The notes under the pieces: generated by a model
The model's database searches: none
The model's input: only the letters and a program-made list of their open reading frames with translations
What the model was told of the DNA's origin: nothing
Program-made: the position numbers and the translations under genes
From: Pseudomonas sp. LP_7_YM
GTDB taxonomy: Bacteria; Pseudomonadota; Gammaproteobacteria; Pseudomonadales; Pseudomonadaceae
Reading direction: 5' to 3'
Assembly (NCBI RefSeq): GCF_004364435.1
Contig: NZ_SOCT01000005.1
Coordinates: 287,284-351,283, forward strand
DNA length: 64,000 nt
In this document: piece after piece, positions 56,281 through 64,000 of the stretch
Numbering within the stretch: position 1 is the stretch's first letter
Layout of the letters: each line of letters starts with the position of its first letter

Positions 56281-56913
56281 ATGCACATATCCCCTGATGA
56301 CTCACTGCTGACAAGAATCGTCGACGAGCTGGCCGAGCGTGGCTGGTCGCAGCAGGACATCTTTTTGCCCGAAGCGCTGACCCGTGAACTGGCCCTTGAG
56401 TGCTGCAAACGCGCGGCCGAAGGAGAGCTGGCCCCGGCGGCCGTAGGGCGCGGTCCTGCCCAAGAGGTACGCGAGGGGATTCGTGGTGATCACATTCAGT
56501 GGCTTGAGCCGGGTCAGGCCGAGCCATGCGACCGCTATCTGGGTTTGATGGACCGCTTGCGTCAGGCACTTAATCGCGGCTTGTTTCTGGGGCTGGAAGA
56601 CTTCGAAAGCCACTTCGCACTGTATCCGCCAGGGGCTTTGTATCGCAGGCATGTCGACCGCTTTCGTGACGACGACAGGCGCATGGTTTCGGCGGTGATC
56701 TATCTCAACGATGCCTGCTGGCAGCCCGACGACGGCGGGCAGTTGCGCATGTTCTTCAAGGATGGCGTGGAACACGATGTGCAGCCCATCGGCGGGTGCC
56801 TGGTAGTGTTTTTATCCGGTGAGATGCCCCACGAAGTGCTGCCTGCCAGGCGGGATCGTCTGTCGCTGACCGGCTGGTTCAGGCGGCGGGGAAATGAGCC
56901 GTTTGAGTTTTGA
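56281..56913 (+). CDS. 2-oxoglutarate/Fe(II)-dependent oxygenase
   Basis: This 210-residue prolyl-4-hydroxylase-like enzyme has the iron triad His124-Val-Asp126 (YRRHVDRFRDD) and His184 (MPHEVLPARRDRLSLTGWF), with Arg193 to hold 2-oxoglutarate. The double-stranded beta helix includes AVIYLNDACW and GGCLVVFLSG. Starts at 56263 (GTG), 56272 (ATG) and 56281 (ATG) are possible; the last matches the conserved MHISPDDSLL beginning. Substrate unknown. Confidence 0.87.
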   Translation: MHISPDDSLLTRIVDELAERGWSQQDIFLPEALTRELALECCKRAAEGELAPAAVGRGPAQEVREGIRGDHIQWLEPGQAEPCDRYLGLMDRLRQALNRGLFLGLEDFESHFALYPPGALYRRHVDRFRDDDRRMVSAVIYLNDACWQPDDGGQLRMFFKDGVEHDVQPIGGCLVVFLSGEMPHEVLPARRDRLSLTGWFRRRGNEPFEF

Positions 56914-56930
56914 GCATCCCGTAATCCCTC

Positions 56931-57008
56931 TATGTGAACGAATTCATTCTGGGCGGCATTCCGACTCTGTGCCTGATGACCAATCGCGATGAATTCGCTC
57001 CTACACAG
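56931..57008. repeat. REP element pair, degenerate
   Basis: TATGTGAACGAATTCATTC and AATCGCGATGAATTCGCTCCTACACAG are convergent arms with a short spacer, between the oxygenase gene and serA. Confidence 0.75.
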
Positions 57009-57050
57009 CGGGGCTTGCTCAGGCAGTGGTAGCCGGGGATGAGCAGGCAC

Positions 57051-57074
57051 AAAAAAGGAGACCCGAAGGTCTCC
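57051..57074 (-). terminator. Terminator after serA
   Basis: GGAGACC-CGAA-GGTCTCC is followed by six T on the minus strand, 26 bp past the serA stop. Confidence 0.93.
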
Positions 57075-57099
57075 CGTTTCAACACTCTCAAGCAACGCC

Positions 57100-58329
57100 T
57101 TAAAACAGGACGCGGCTGCGGATGGTACCGTTGATGTGTTGCAGCTTCTCTTGCGCCAGGTCCGAATATTCGGCGTCGACGTCAATGACCACGTAACCGA
57201 CTTTTTCGTTGGTCTGCAGGAACTGACCGGAGATGTTGATGCCGTTTTCCGCGAACACCTTGTTGATTTCGCTGAGCACGCCCGGAATGTTTTCGTGGAT
57301 GTGCAGCAGGCGGTGCTTGCCGGGGTGAGCCGGCAGGGCCACTTCAGGGAAGTTCACCGAGGACACCGACGTACCGTTGTCGCTGTACTTGACCAGCTTC
57401 TCTGCCACTTCCAGACCGATATTGGCTTGGGCTTCAGCCGTCGAACCGCCGATGTGCGGCGTCAGGATCACGTTGTCCAGGCCACGCAGCGGGCTTTCGA
57501 AGACGTCGTCGTTGGAGCGTGGCTCCACCGGGAAGACGTCGATGGCGGCGCCGATCAGGTGCTGATCCTTGATCGCACGGGCCAAAGCGTCCAGCTCGAC
57601 CACGGTGCCGCGTGCGGCGTTGATCAGGATCGCGCCTTTCTTCATCGAGCGGATTTCCTTCTCACCGATCATCCACTGGGTGGACGGCAGCTCAGGCACG
57701 TGCAGGGAAACGATGTCAGCCAGGCCCAGCAACTCGGTCAGGCTGGAAACCTGAGAGGCGTTGCCCAGTGGCAGCTTGGTCAGAGGGTCGTAGAAGAACA
57801 CCTGCATGCCCAGGCTTTCGGCCAGGACCGACAGCTGCGTGCCGATCGAACCATAGCCGATGATGCCCAGCTTCTTGCCACGGATCTCGAACGAGTTGGC
57901 GGCGCTCTTGATCCAGCCGCCGCGATGGCAGGAAGCGTTTTTCTCGGGGATGCCGCGCAGCAGCAGGATTGCCTCGGCCAATACCAGTTCGGCAACCGAA
58001 CGGGTATTGGAATACGGTGCGTTGAAGACGGCGATACCGCGTTCGCGGGCAGCATCCAGATCAACCTGATTGGTGCCGATGCAGAAGCAGCCGACTGCGA
58101 CCAGTTTCCTTGCGCTGTCGAACATCTCTTCGGTCAGCTGGGTACGTGAGCGAATACCGATGAAGTGAGCGTCGGCAATCTTTTCCTTCAGTTCGGCTTC
58201 CGGCAGAGACTTGGTGTGGTACTCGATGCTGGTGTAACCGGCAGCCTTGAGGACGTCGACTGCGGACTGATGGACGCCTTCGAGAAGAAGGAACTTGATC
58301 TTGCTCTTGTCGAGGGAAGTCTTGCTCAT
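57100..58329 (-). CDS. serA: D-3-phosphoglycerate dehydrogenase
   Basis: This 409-residue cytosolic NAD-dependent enzyme commits 3-phosphoglycerate to serine synthesis. The NAD loop is GYGSIG at 158-163; catalytic Arg240 (NAARGTVVE) and His292 (TPHIGGSTAEA) are seen, with the Glu in DVFPVEP. A C-terminal ACT domain (about 335-409) provides serine feedback (known for the family). ATG 58329 begins the conserved MSKTSLDKSKIKFLLLEG. Like many bacterial SerA, it can also reduce 2-oxoglutarate. Confidence 0.97.
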   Translation of the reverse strand: MSKTSLDKSKIKFLLLEGVHQSAVDVLKAAGYTSIEYHTKSLPEAELKEKIADAHFIGIRSRTQLTEEMFDSARKLVAVGCFCIGTNQVDLDAARERGIAVFNAPYSNTRSVAELVLAEAILLLRGIPEKNASCHRGGWIKSAANSFEIRGKKLGIIGYGSIGTQLSVLAESLGMQVFFYDPLTKLPLGNASQVSSLTELLGLADIVSLHVPELPSTQWMIGEKEIRSMKKGAILINAARGTVVELDALARAIKDQHLIGAAIDVFPVEPRSNDDVFESPLRGLDNVILTPHIGGSTAEAQANIGLEVAEKLVKYSDNGTSVSSVNFPEVALPAHPGKHRLLHIHENIPGVLSEINKVFAENGINISGQFLQTNEKVGYVVIDVDAEYSDLAQEKLQHINGTIRSRVLF

Positions 58330-58528
58330 CTGCGTAAACCTGTGTCCCGGAAAAAATGGCAGGGAATGGACAGCGCAAGCTGGCCTCACGGCGCAACGGC
58401 GCCTTCGCAGGTCGGCCTCAGGCACGTCTCTGCGGGGGCGGTATGCTAGCATATGTGCCCCGCTAAATACCCGCTCCTGCGACGTGAGCCGTTCTCAGGA
58501 TGACCATGAATCGTTCGAGAGTTCCTTG

Positions 58529-59923
58529 ATGACACAGCCTGCGTTGATAGATGAACTTAAGTCCCTCGTCGAGCCCGGCAAGGTGCTCACCGATGCCGAT
58601 TCGCTCCAGGCCTATGGCAAGGATTGGACCCGGCAATACGCCCCCGCGCCGAGCGCCATTGTCTTCCCCAAAACCACTGAACAGGTGCAGGCCATCGTCC
58701 TCTGGGCCAACCGGCACAAGGTCGCCCTGGTGCCGTCGGGCGGTCGTACGGGGCTTTCGGGCGCCGCGGTGGCGATGAATGGCGAGGTGGTCGTTTCATT
58801 CGACTACATGAACCAGATTCTCGAACTCAACGTCACCGACCGTACGGTGCGGTGTCAGCCAGGGCTGGTCACCAAGCAGTTGCAGAACTTCGCGGAAGAA
58901 AACGGCCTTTATTACCCGGTGGATTTTGCATCGTCCGGCTCCAGCCAGATTGGCGGTAATATCGGCACCAATGCGGGCGGGATCAAGGTCATTCGCTATG
59001 GCATGACCCGCAACTGGGTCTCGGGCCTGAAAGTTGTCACCGGCAAGGGCGACATCCTTGAACTGAACAAAGATCTGGTCAAGAACGCCACCGGCTACGA
59101 CCTGCGTCAGCTGTTCATCGGCGGTGAGGGCACGCTGGGTTTTGTCGTCGAAGCAACAATGCGCCTGGACCGCGCGCCGAAAAACCTGACGTGCATGGTG
59201 CTCGGCACGCCCGATTTCGATTCGATCATGCCGGTGCTGCACGCCTTTCACGGCAAGCTCGACCTGACGGCGTTCGAGTTTTTCTCCGACAAGGGTCTGG
59301 TGCGCGTCATGGCGCGCGGTGACGTGCCTGAGCCGTTCGCCACCCAAACGCCGTTCTATGCCTTGCTGGAGTTCGAAGCGAGCAACGAGGATATCGCCAA
59401 TCAGGCGCTGGAGACTTTCGAGTATTGCGTAGAGCAGGGCTGGGTCATCGATGGCGTGATGAGTCAGAGCAAGCAGCAGTTGCAGAACCTGTGGAAGCTG
59501 CGTGAATACCTGTCTGAAACCATCTCCCACTGGACTCCGTACAAAAACGACATCTCGGTCACGGTATCGAAGGTCCCGGCCTTCCTTAACGAAATCGACG
59601 CTATCGTCAGTGAGCACTACCCTGACTTCGAAGTGGTCTGGTACGGCCATATCGGTGATGGCAACCTGCACCTGAACATTCTCAAACCGGAGGACTTGCC
59701 CAAGGAGGAGTTCTTCGCCAAGTGTGCGACAGTCAACAAGTGGGTGTTCGAGATCGTCGAGAAGTACAACGGCTCGATCTCTGCCGAGCATGGCGTCGGT
59801 CTGGTCAAGCGTGACTATCTCGAATACAGCCGCTCGGCAGTGGAAATCGAGTACATGAAAGCGGTAAAAGCAGTATTCGATCCGAACGGCATCATGAACC
59901 CCGGCAAGATCTTCGCGTTGTAA
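58529..59923 (+). CDS. D-2-hydroxyglutarate dehydrogenase (FAD-linked)
   Basis: This 464-residue flavoprotein has the FAD_binding_4 domain (VPSGGRTGLSGAAVAMNGEVVVSFDYMN, DFASSGSSQIGGNIGTNAGGIKVIRYG, GGEGTLGFVVEATMRL) and the FAD-oxidase C-terminal domain (WYGHIGDGNLHLNIL, SAEHGVGLVKRDYL, FDPNGIMNPGKIFAL). The zinc-binding His of HIGDGNLHLN are present. The divergent pair with serA is the known context: SerA makes D-2-hydroxyglutarate while recycling NADH, and this enzyme turns it back to 2-oxoglutarate. A 199-bp shared control region lies between them. Confidence 0.93.
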   Translation: MTQPALIDELKSLVEPGKVLTDADSLQAYGKDWTRQYAPAPSAIVFPKTTEQVQAIVLWANRHKVALVPSGGRTGLSGAAVAMNGEVVVSFDYMNQILELNVTDRTVRCQPGLVTKQLQNFAEENGLYYPVDFASSGSSQIGGNIGTNAGGIKVIRYGMTRNWVSGLKVVTGKGDILELNKDLVKNATGYDLRQLFIGGEGTLGFVVEATMRLDRAPKNLTCMVLGTPDFDSIMPVLHAFHGKLDLTAFEFFSDKGLVRVMARGDVPEPFATQTPFYALLEFEASNEDIANQALETFEYCVEQGWVIDGVMSQSKQQLQNLWKLREYLSETISHWTPYKNDISVTVSKVPAFLNEIDAIVSEHYPDFEVVWYGHIGDGNLHLNILKPEDLPKEEFFAKCATVNKWVFEIVEKYNGSISAEHGVGLVKRDYLEYSRSAVEIEYMKAVKAVFDPNGIMNPGKIFAL

Positions 59924-59990
59924 CGCCGATCAGCCATAACCGCCAAGCCAGTCCGACGTTGTAATAGACGCTGTAATAAAAGGAACGCTC

Positions 59991-60656
59991 ATGAGCTATC
60001 AGCACAAGTATGTCGACGGAACCAAAGTTCACTTCCCGCTGGGCAAGGTGGTCTGCATTGGCCGCAACTATGCCGAGCATGCCAAGGAGCTGGATAACCC
60101 GGTCCCGACCGAGCCACTGTTGTTCATCAAGCCGGGCAGTTGTGTGGTCGGCATCGAGGGCGGTTTCAGCATTCCTCAGGATCGTGGCTCGGTGCATTAC
60201 GAGGCCGAAATCGTGGTGCTGATCGGTAAGTCGCTGAGCAAGAACCCGAGCCGTGAAGAAGTGCTGGACGCGATTTCAGGCTTTGCGCCAGGGCTGGATC
60301 TGACACTGCGTGAGGTGCAGTCCAAGCTCAAGGAAAAAGGTCTGCCGTGGGAAATCGCCAAATCGTTCGACGGCGCTGCAGTCATTGCCCCGTTCGTGTC
60401 GGCTGATGTTTACCCGGACCTGGCCGACATTTCCATCCGCCTGAGCGTCAATGATGAAGTGCGCCAGGACGGCAACAGCAGCCAGATGCTTAACCCTATC
60501 GTGCCGATGATTCAGCACATGGCCTCGCAATTCTCGCTGCAAGCCGGTGACGTGATCATGACCGGAACCCCGGCTGGCGTGGGGCCATTCACTGTCGGCG
60601 ACCGGATTGTGCTCGAACTGCCGGGGCAGAGTAGTTTCGCCAGCGAGGTCCGCTGA
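59991..60656 (+). CDS. Fumarylacetoacetate hydrolase (FAH) family protein
   Basis: This 221-residue protein belongs to the short FAHD1-like branch: VVCIGRNYAEHAKEL, FIKPGSCVV, VHYEAEIVVLIGK (metal-binding EAE), GLPWEIAKSFDGAAVIAPFV and IMTGTPAGVGPF are the hallmark segments. Relatives act as acylpyruvase or oxaloacetate decarboxylase. It lies 67 bp after the D2HGDH gene in the same direction and may share its transcript; a link to C4/C5 acid clean-up is inferred. Confidence 0.92.
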   Translation: MSYQHKYVDGTKVHFPLGKVVCIGRNYAEHAKELDNPVPTEPLLFIKPGSCVVGIEGGFSIPQDRGSVHYEAEIVVLIGKSLSKNPSREEVLDAISGFAPGLDLTLREVQSKLKEKGLPWEIAKSFDGAAVIAPFVSADVYPDLADISIRLSVNDEVRQDGNSSQMLNPIVPMIQHMASQFSLQAGDVIMTGTPAGVGPFTVGDRIVLELPGQSSFASEVR

Positions 60657-60674
60657 GTCGGGTCACGCCAGGCC

Positions 60675-60712
60675 AAGGGGCTGCCTTTGAGACATCACAG
60701 GCGGCCCTTTTA
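60675..60712 (+). terminator. Likely terminator after the FAH-family gene
   Basis: AAGGGGCTGCC and GGCGGCCCTTTT form a stem with an 18-nt loop ending in four T. The stem holds one mismatch. Confidence 0.6.
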
Positions 60713-60833
60713 ATGTGCGTCGTACCTGCCCGGGGTGTCTGGATTGCCGTTTTTTTCACAAACAATCTGGATAATTCCGTGCCAAGCGCAGCGTAAGGCG
60801 CTGCGCAGTGGATTTATTGTCGGGATCGTCTAG

Positions 60834-61751
60834 ATGGAAGCTACTGATCAATCGCTGAGCAATCCCAAGCGCCGAGGTTTTCATTGGTCCTGGCCGGTGA
60901 TCGCTTTGGTGGCGACCCTTGCAGGTTTGTCCTTCGCCTGGCATTGGGATGATCGCGGGCTGCTTTGGCTGCGGGAACAAACGACCTCCATCGCTGAGCA
61001 GGCGATCAGTATCTGGTTGCCGGATTATCACGTTGTGATTGACGGCAAGCCATTGGCGGGGCTGGAGAAGGACGAAGCGTCAGACCTTTCCTATGATCCT
61101 TCGAGCAATACCCTCTACGCGGTGATGGGCAAAAACGCATTCCTGGCGCAGTTGAGCCTGACCGGCGAGGTCTTGCGCAAGATTCCACTGGTGGGCTGGA
61201 GCAACCCGGAAGGTCTGGCGGTGCTGGGCAATGGCTTGATCGCTATTGTTGATGAGCGCCAGCACCTGATGACCATGGTCACCGTGACCCCGGACACCAA
61301 AACCCTGAACATTGGCGACTTCCCCAAATACGACCTGGGCCCTTCGGCGGATCAGAACAAGGCGTTTGAGGGCGTGACGTGGGATGCGCATAACCAGCGC
61401 CTGCTGCTCGGCGAAGAGCGCCCGCCTGCGCTGTTCAGCTGGCACTCCGACGGCAGTGCCGTGTTGAAGGGAGACAAGCTGAAACTGGTGAATGACAACC
61501 TGATCATGCGCAACCTGTCCGCGCTGGATATCGACGAGAAGACCGGGCATCTGCTGGCGCTGTCCGCCGAGTCGCATTTGCTGCTGGAACTGGATGAAAA
61601 GGGTAACGAAGTCAGCTTCATGGCGTTGATGCAGGGCCTCAATGGCCTTGAGCACACCATTCCCCGTGCTGAAGGGGTGGCGATGGACGACAAGGGCACC
61701 ATCTACATCGTCAGCGAGCCGAACCTGTTTTATTCATTCAAGAAGAAATGA
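60834..61751 (+). CDS. SdiA-regulated-like beta-propeller protein, copy 1
   Basis: This 305-residue protein has an N-terminal helix (WPVIALVATLAGLSFAWHW) and a YjiK/SdiA-regulated type beta-propeller: DEASDLSYDPSSNTLYAVMG, AQLSLTGEVLRKIPLVGWSNPEGLAVLGNGL, FEGVTWDAHNQRLLLGEERPPALFSW, LSALDIDEKTGHLLALSAESHLLLELDEKG, AEGVAMDDKGTIYIVSEPNLFYSFKKK. Extracytoplasmic by its leader. Ligand unknown. It is followed 157 bp later by a paralogue. Confidence 0.88.
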   Translation: MEATDQSLSNPKRRGFHWSWPVIALVATLAGLSFAWHWDDRGLLWLREQTTSIAEQAISIWLPDYHVVIDGKPLAGLEKDEASDLSYDPSSNTLYAVMGKNAFLAQLSLTGEVLRKIPLVGWSNPEGLAVLGNGLIAIVDERQHLMTMVTVTPDTKTLNIGDFPKYDLGPSADQNKAFEGVTWDAHNQRLLLGEERPPALFSWHSDGSAVLKGDKLKLVNDNLIMRNLSALDIDEKTGHLLALSAESHLLLELDEKGNEVSFMALMQGLNGLEHTIPRAEGVAMDDKGTIYIVSEPNLFYSFKKK

Positions 61752-61908
61752 GGGGCACGATGACTGCGCAACGCTTTGATTCTGGTCGTAGGCCTTAGGA
61801 GCCAATCGCTCACGCCCTCCGGGCAGAGCTTTGATCCTGCGAGCCCTTAAGCGTGGTTTCAGACCAGGGTGCTATTAAAGCGTCCCCCTCCGAGTTTGAG
61901 CTTGATCG

Positions 61909-62820
61909 ATGCGTCGTCTATCCCCTTTTAAAACTGTTCCCTTGACCTTGCTGGTAGGGGTTCTGCTGGCTGCCTTATGGGGCGTCGCTCGTGAGTACCG
62001 GGTGGTTGAGCGGATGTGGTTCAACTGGCATGTCTTTTGGCAGTCCGTCGATGCACAGGCGTTGGGGCTTGAAGGCTACGAGGTGGCGATCGAGGCCAGG
62101 GTTATCGCGGGCCTTGAGGACAACGTGTCGGCGTTAAGCTATGACCCGGATCGTAAAACCCTGTTTACCGTCACCAACAAAGACGCTGAGCTGGTCGAGT
62201 TGAGCCTTGAAGGCCGGATCCTGCGGCGAATCCCGCTGACCGGCTTTGGCGATGCCGAAGCAGTGGAGTACATCAGCCCCGGTATCTATGTCGTCAGCGA
62301 CGAACACAGTCAGCGGCTGATCAAGGTCCAGGTAGACGATAATACGCGGTCTCTCGATGCCGCTGACGCACAGCAGTTGACGCTGGGGATCGATGCCGGC
62401 GGCAATAATGGCTTTGAGGGGCTGGCCTACGACCATCGGGGTAATCGGCTGTTTATCGCCAAAGAGCGCAAACCGGTGCAGATCATCGAAGTGCGCGGCT
62501 TCCCCCATCTCGATCCAGCTGCACCGAACATTCTAGAAGTCACCTCCAGCAGCAAGCGTAATGCCGGCCTGTTCGTGCGCGATCTTTCAAGCCTGCAATT
62601 CGACGAGCGCAGCGGTCATCTTTTGGCATTGTCCGATGAGTCGCGGCAAATATTGGAGCTGGACACCGACGGCAGGCCGGTCGGCAATGTGTCGCTCAGC
62701 AAGGGCAGCATGGGCCTGAGCAAGAGCGTGCCACAGGCGCAAGGAATTGCCATGGGCGAGGGCGGGACGTTGTATCTGGTGAGCGAGCCGAATCTGTTTT
62801 ATGTGTTCAGGAAGAAGTGA
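61909..62820 (+). CDS. SdiA-regulated-like beta-propeller protein, copy 2
   Basis: This 303-residue paralogue of the previous gene has an N-terminal helix (LTLLVGVLLAALWGVAREYR) and the same propeller motifs (NVSALSYDPDRKTLFTVTNKDAELVELSLEGRILRRIPLTGFGDAEAVEYI, FEGLAYDHRGNRLFIAKERKP, LSSLQFDERSGHLLALSDESRQILELD, YLVSEPNLFYVFRKK). Similarity is about half of residues, so the duplication is old. Both end in NLFYxFKKK or its like. The spacer between copies is not repeated. Confidence 0.88.
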   Translation: MRRLSPFKTVPLTLLVGVLLAALWGVAREYRVVERMWFNWHVFWQSVDAQALGLEGYEVAIEARVIAGLEDNVSALSYDPDRKTLFTVTNKDAELVELSLEGRILRRIPLTGFGDAEAVEYISPGIYVVSDEHSQRLIKVQVDDNTRSLDAADAQQLTLGIDAGGNNGFEGLAYDHRGNRLFIAKERKPVQIIEVRGFPHLDPAAPNILEVTSSSKRNAGLFVRDLSSLQFDERSGHLLALSDESRQILELDTDGRPVGNVSLSKGSMGLSKSVPQAQGIAMGEGGTLYLVSEPNLFYVFRKK

Positions 62821-62847
62821 AGGTCATGCTTCGTCCAGTGTTCCTTC

Positions 62848-62940
62848 TGTAGGAGCGGATTCATTCGGGAGGCGCCATACAGGCGACAAAGATGCGCCGA
62901 CTGTACGGGCCAATCGCGAATCAATTCGCTCCCGCAGAGG
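62848..62940. repeat. REP element pair
   Basis: TGTAGGAGCGGATTCATTCGGGA and CAATCGCGAATCAATTCGCTCCCGCAG are inverted arms in the convergent gap before rpiA. Confidence 0.85.
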
Positions 62941-62977
62941 GGAAGCGTTTGAATCGACGGTTCGTGGTAAAACCCGA

Positions 62978-63649
62978 TCAGCGCTTGAGGGTTTTCACGC
63001 CATCCTGAGTACCCAGCAACAGCAGATCCGCGGAACGCGCCGCAAACAGGCCATTGGTAACCACGCCGACAATGGCGTTGATCTGTGCTTCCAGCTCCAC
63101 CGGATTGGTGATGTTCATGTTGTGCACGTCGAGGACGATGTTGCCGTTATCGGTCAACACACCTTCGCGGTACACCGGGTCACCGCCCAGCTTCACCAGT
63201 TCGCGCGCGACGTGGCTGCGAGCCATCGGGATGACTTCGACCGGCAGCGGGAATGCGCCGAGTACCGGGACCAGCTTGCTGCCGTCGGCGATGCAGATGA
63301 ACGTTTTGGCCACCGCCGCTACGATTTTTTCGCGGGTCAGGGCTGCGCCGCCGCCCTTGATCAGGTTCAGGTGCTCATCACTTTCATCGGCGCCGTCGAT
63401 GTAGAACTCAAGATCGCTGACAGTGTTGAGTTCATACACTGGAATGCCGTGGCCTTTGAGGCGTGCGGCGGTGGCTTCGGAACTGGCCACTGCGCCATCG
63501 AACGCGCCTTTGTGCCGTGCCAGCGCATCGATGAAGCAATTGGCAGTGGAGCCGGTGCCGACACCCACGATGCTTTTGTCGTCGAGTTTCGGAAGGATGA
63601 AGTCGACGGCGGCCTGGGCAACGGCCTGTTTGAGTTGATCCTGGGTCAT
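62978..63649 (-). CDS. rpiA: Ribose-5-phosphate isomerase A
   Basis: This 223-residue enzyme of the pentose phosphate path interconverts ribose-5-phosphate and ribulose-5-phosphate. Motifs are [40 protein letters not shown] and DGSKLV. ATG 63649 with [17 protein letters not shown] is the family start. It diverges from ilvA, as in other pseudomonads. Confidence 0.96.
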   Translation of the reverse strand: MTQDQLKQAVAQAAVDFILPKLDDKSIVGVGTGSTANCFIDALARHKGAFDGAVASSEATAARLKGHGIPVYELNTVSDLEFYIDGADESDEHLNLIKGGGAALTREKIVAAVAKTFICIADGSKLVPVLGAFPLPVEVIPMARSHVARELVKLGGDPVYREGVLTDNGNIVLDVHNMNITNPVELEAQINAIVGVVTNGLFAARSADLLLLGTQDGVKTLKR

Positions 63650-63794
63650 GCGGGGCTCCACGGGGGCCAAAGGACACGAAAGGGCGGGCATTATAGCGGC
63701 ATGCTGTGGTTAAAGCCTGAGTCTTGGTGTGGTCGTGCGTCGGGGCGCGGGGTAGACTTCCGAGCCTTGCCCCCTCGCCAGTGATGCTTTCCCG

Positions 63795-64000
63795 ATGCTC
63801 GAACAGGACGTCAAGAAAATCCTCACCTCCCGCGTCTACGACATCGCCGTGGAAACCCCGCTGCAGGGTGCGCGTCAGCTGTCCGAACGGCTGGGCAATC
63901 AGGTACTGCTCAAGCGCGAAGACCTGCAGCCGGTGTTCTCCTTCAAGATTCGTGGCGCGTACAACAAGCTGGCGCAACTGAGCGCCCAAGAACTGGCCCG
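63795..64000 (+). CDS. ilvA: Threonine dehydratase, biosynthetic (5' part)
   Basis: The first 68 codons of a PLP enzyme ([23 protein letters not shown]) run off the right edge. PLP Lys51 is in [12 protein letters not shown]. It makes 2-oxobutanoate from threonine for isoleucine synthesis. The divergent position to rpiA matches other Pseudomonas genomes. The regulatory C-terminal ACT-like domain is outside the window, so only the N-terminus supports the call. Confidence 0.9.
   Translation, partial: MLEQDVKKILTSRVYDIAVETPLQGARQLSERLGNQVLLKREDLQPVFSFKIRGAYNKLAQLSAQELA

Overview
The window is a stretch of chromosome from a fluorescent Pseudomonas, most likely of the P. syringae complex. The evidence is gene content and order: hisB-hisH-hisA-hisF, gpmI-envC-ctpA, grxC-secB, the spu polyamine cluster followed by a HacB-type acylase, serA divergent from a D-2-hydroxyglutarate dehydrogenase, and rpiA divergent from ilvA. 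GC-rich coding sequence and many copies of the Pseudomonas REP palindrome (GGGAGCGAATTC type) between genes fit this. The species call is inference; the genus is close to certain. No phage, insertion sequence, CRISPR array or rRNA was seen. The only RNA gene found is tRNA-Phe.

Layout. 1-6.4 kb: end of a GABA-type permease gene, a cytochrome b561, an acidic unknown protein, tRNA-Phe, yggX-mutY and an AsmA-family gene. 6.8-12 kb: an OFA-type MFS transporter and the histidine genes hisB, hisH, a DUF2164 gene, hisA and hisF. 12.4-21 kb: a periplasmic binding protein, then on the minus strand gpmI-envC-ctpA-yibQ (glycolysis and cell-wall splitting), then on the plus strand a cysteine-free rhodanese, grxC and secB, then trmL facing a small membrane protein gene. 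21.5-27.2 kb: one very large gene for a 1886-residue protein with a dermonecrotic-toxin-like N-terminus, two leucine-rich-repeat modules and a NEL-type E3 ubiquitin ligase C-terminus. It is the most unusual gene here and looks like a host-directed effector.

27.3-37.2 kb is an organosulfur region: tauABCD (taurine), an OprD-family porin, the 1-Cys peroxiredoxin lsfA, and ssuA-ssuC-ssuB-ssuF. The flavin monooxygenase pair ssuE and ssuD, normally in this operon, is missing, so the ssu system is present here as a transporter only.

37.3-52.4 kb is the polyamine region: a TetR regulator, spuI, then spuA (a pseudogene with an internal deletion, a frameshift and an in-frame stop), spuB, spuC, spuD, spuE, spuF, spuG and spuH, a small lipoprotein, and the N-acyl-homoserine-lactone-acylase-like gene (hacB). 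Together they import putrescine/spermidine and feed them into gamma-glutamylation or transamination.

52.5-64 kb: a secreted ParB-like protein, a thioredoxin-fold protein, an alpha/beta hydrolase, a DUF2059 protein, a 2OG-Fe(II) oxygenase, serA with the divergent D2HGDH (coupled serine synthesis), an FAH-family enzyme, two tandem SdiA-regulated-like paralogues, rpiA, and the start of ilvA. Intergenic spaces over about 100 bp are largely REP elements.
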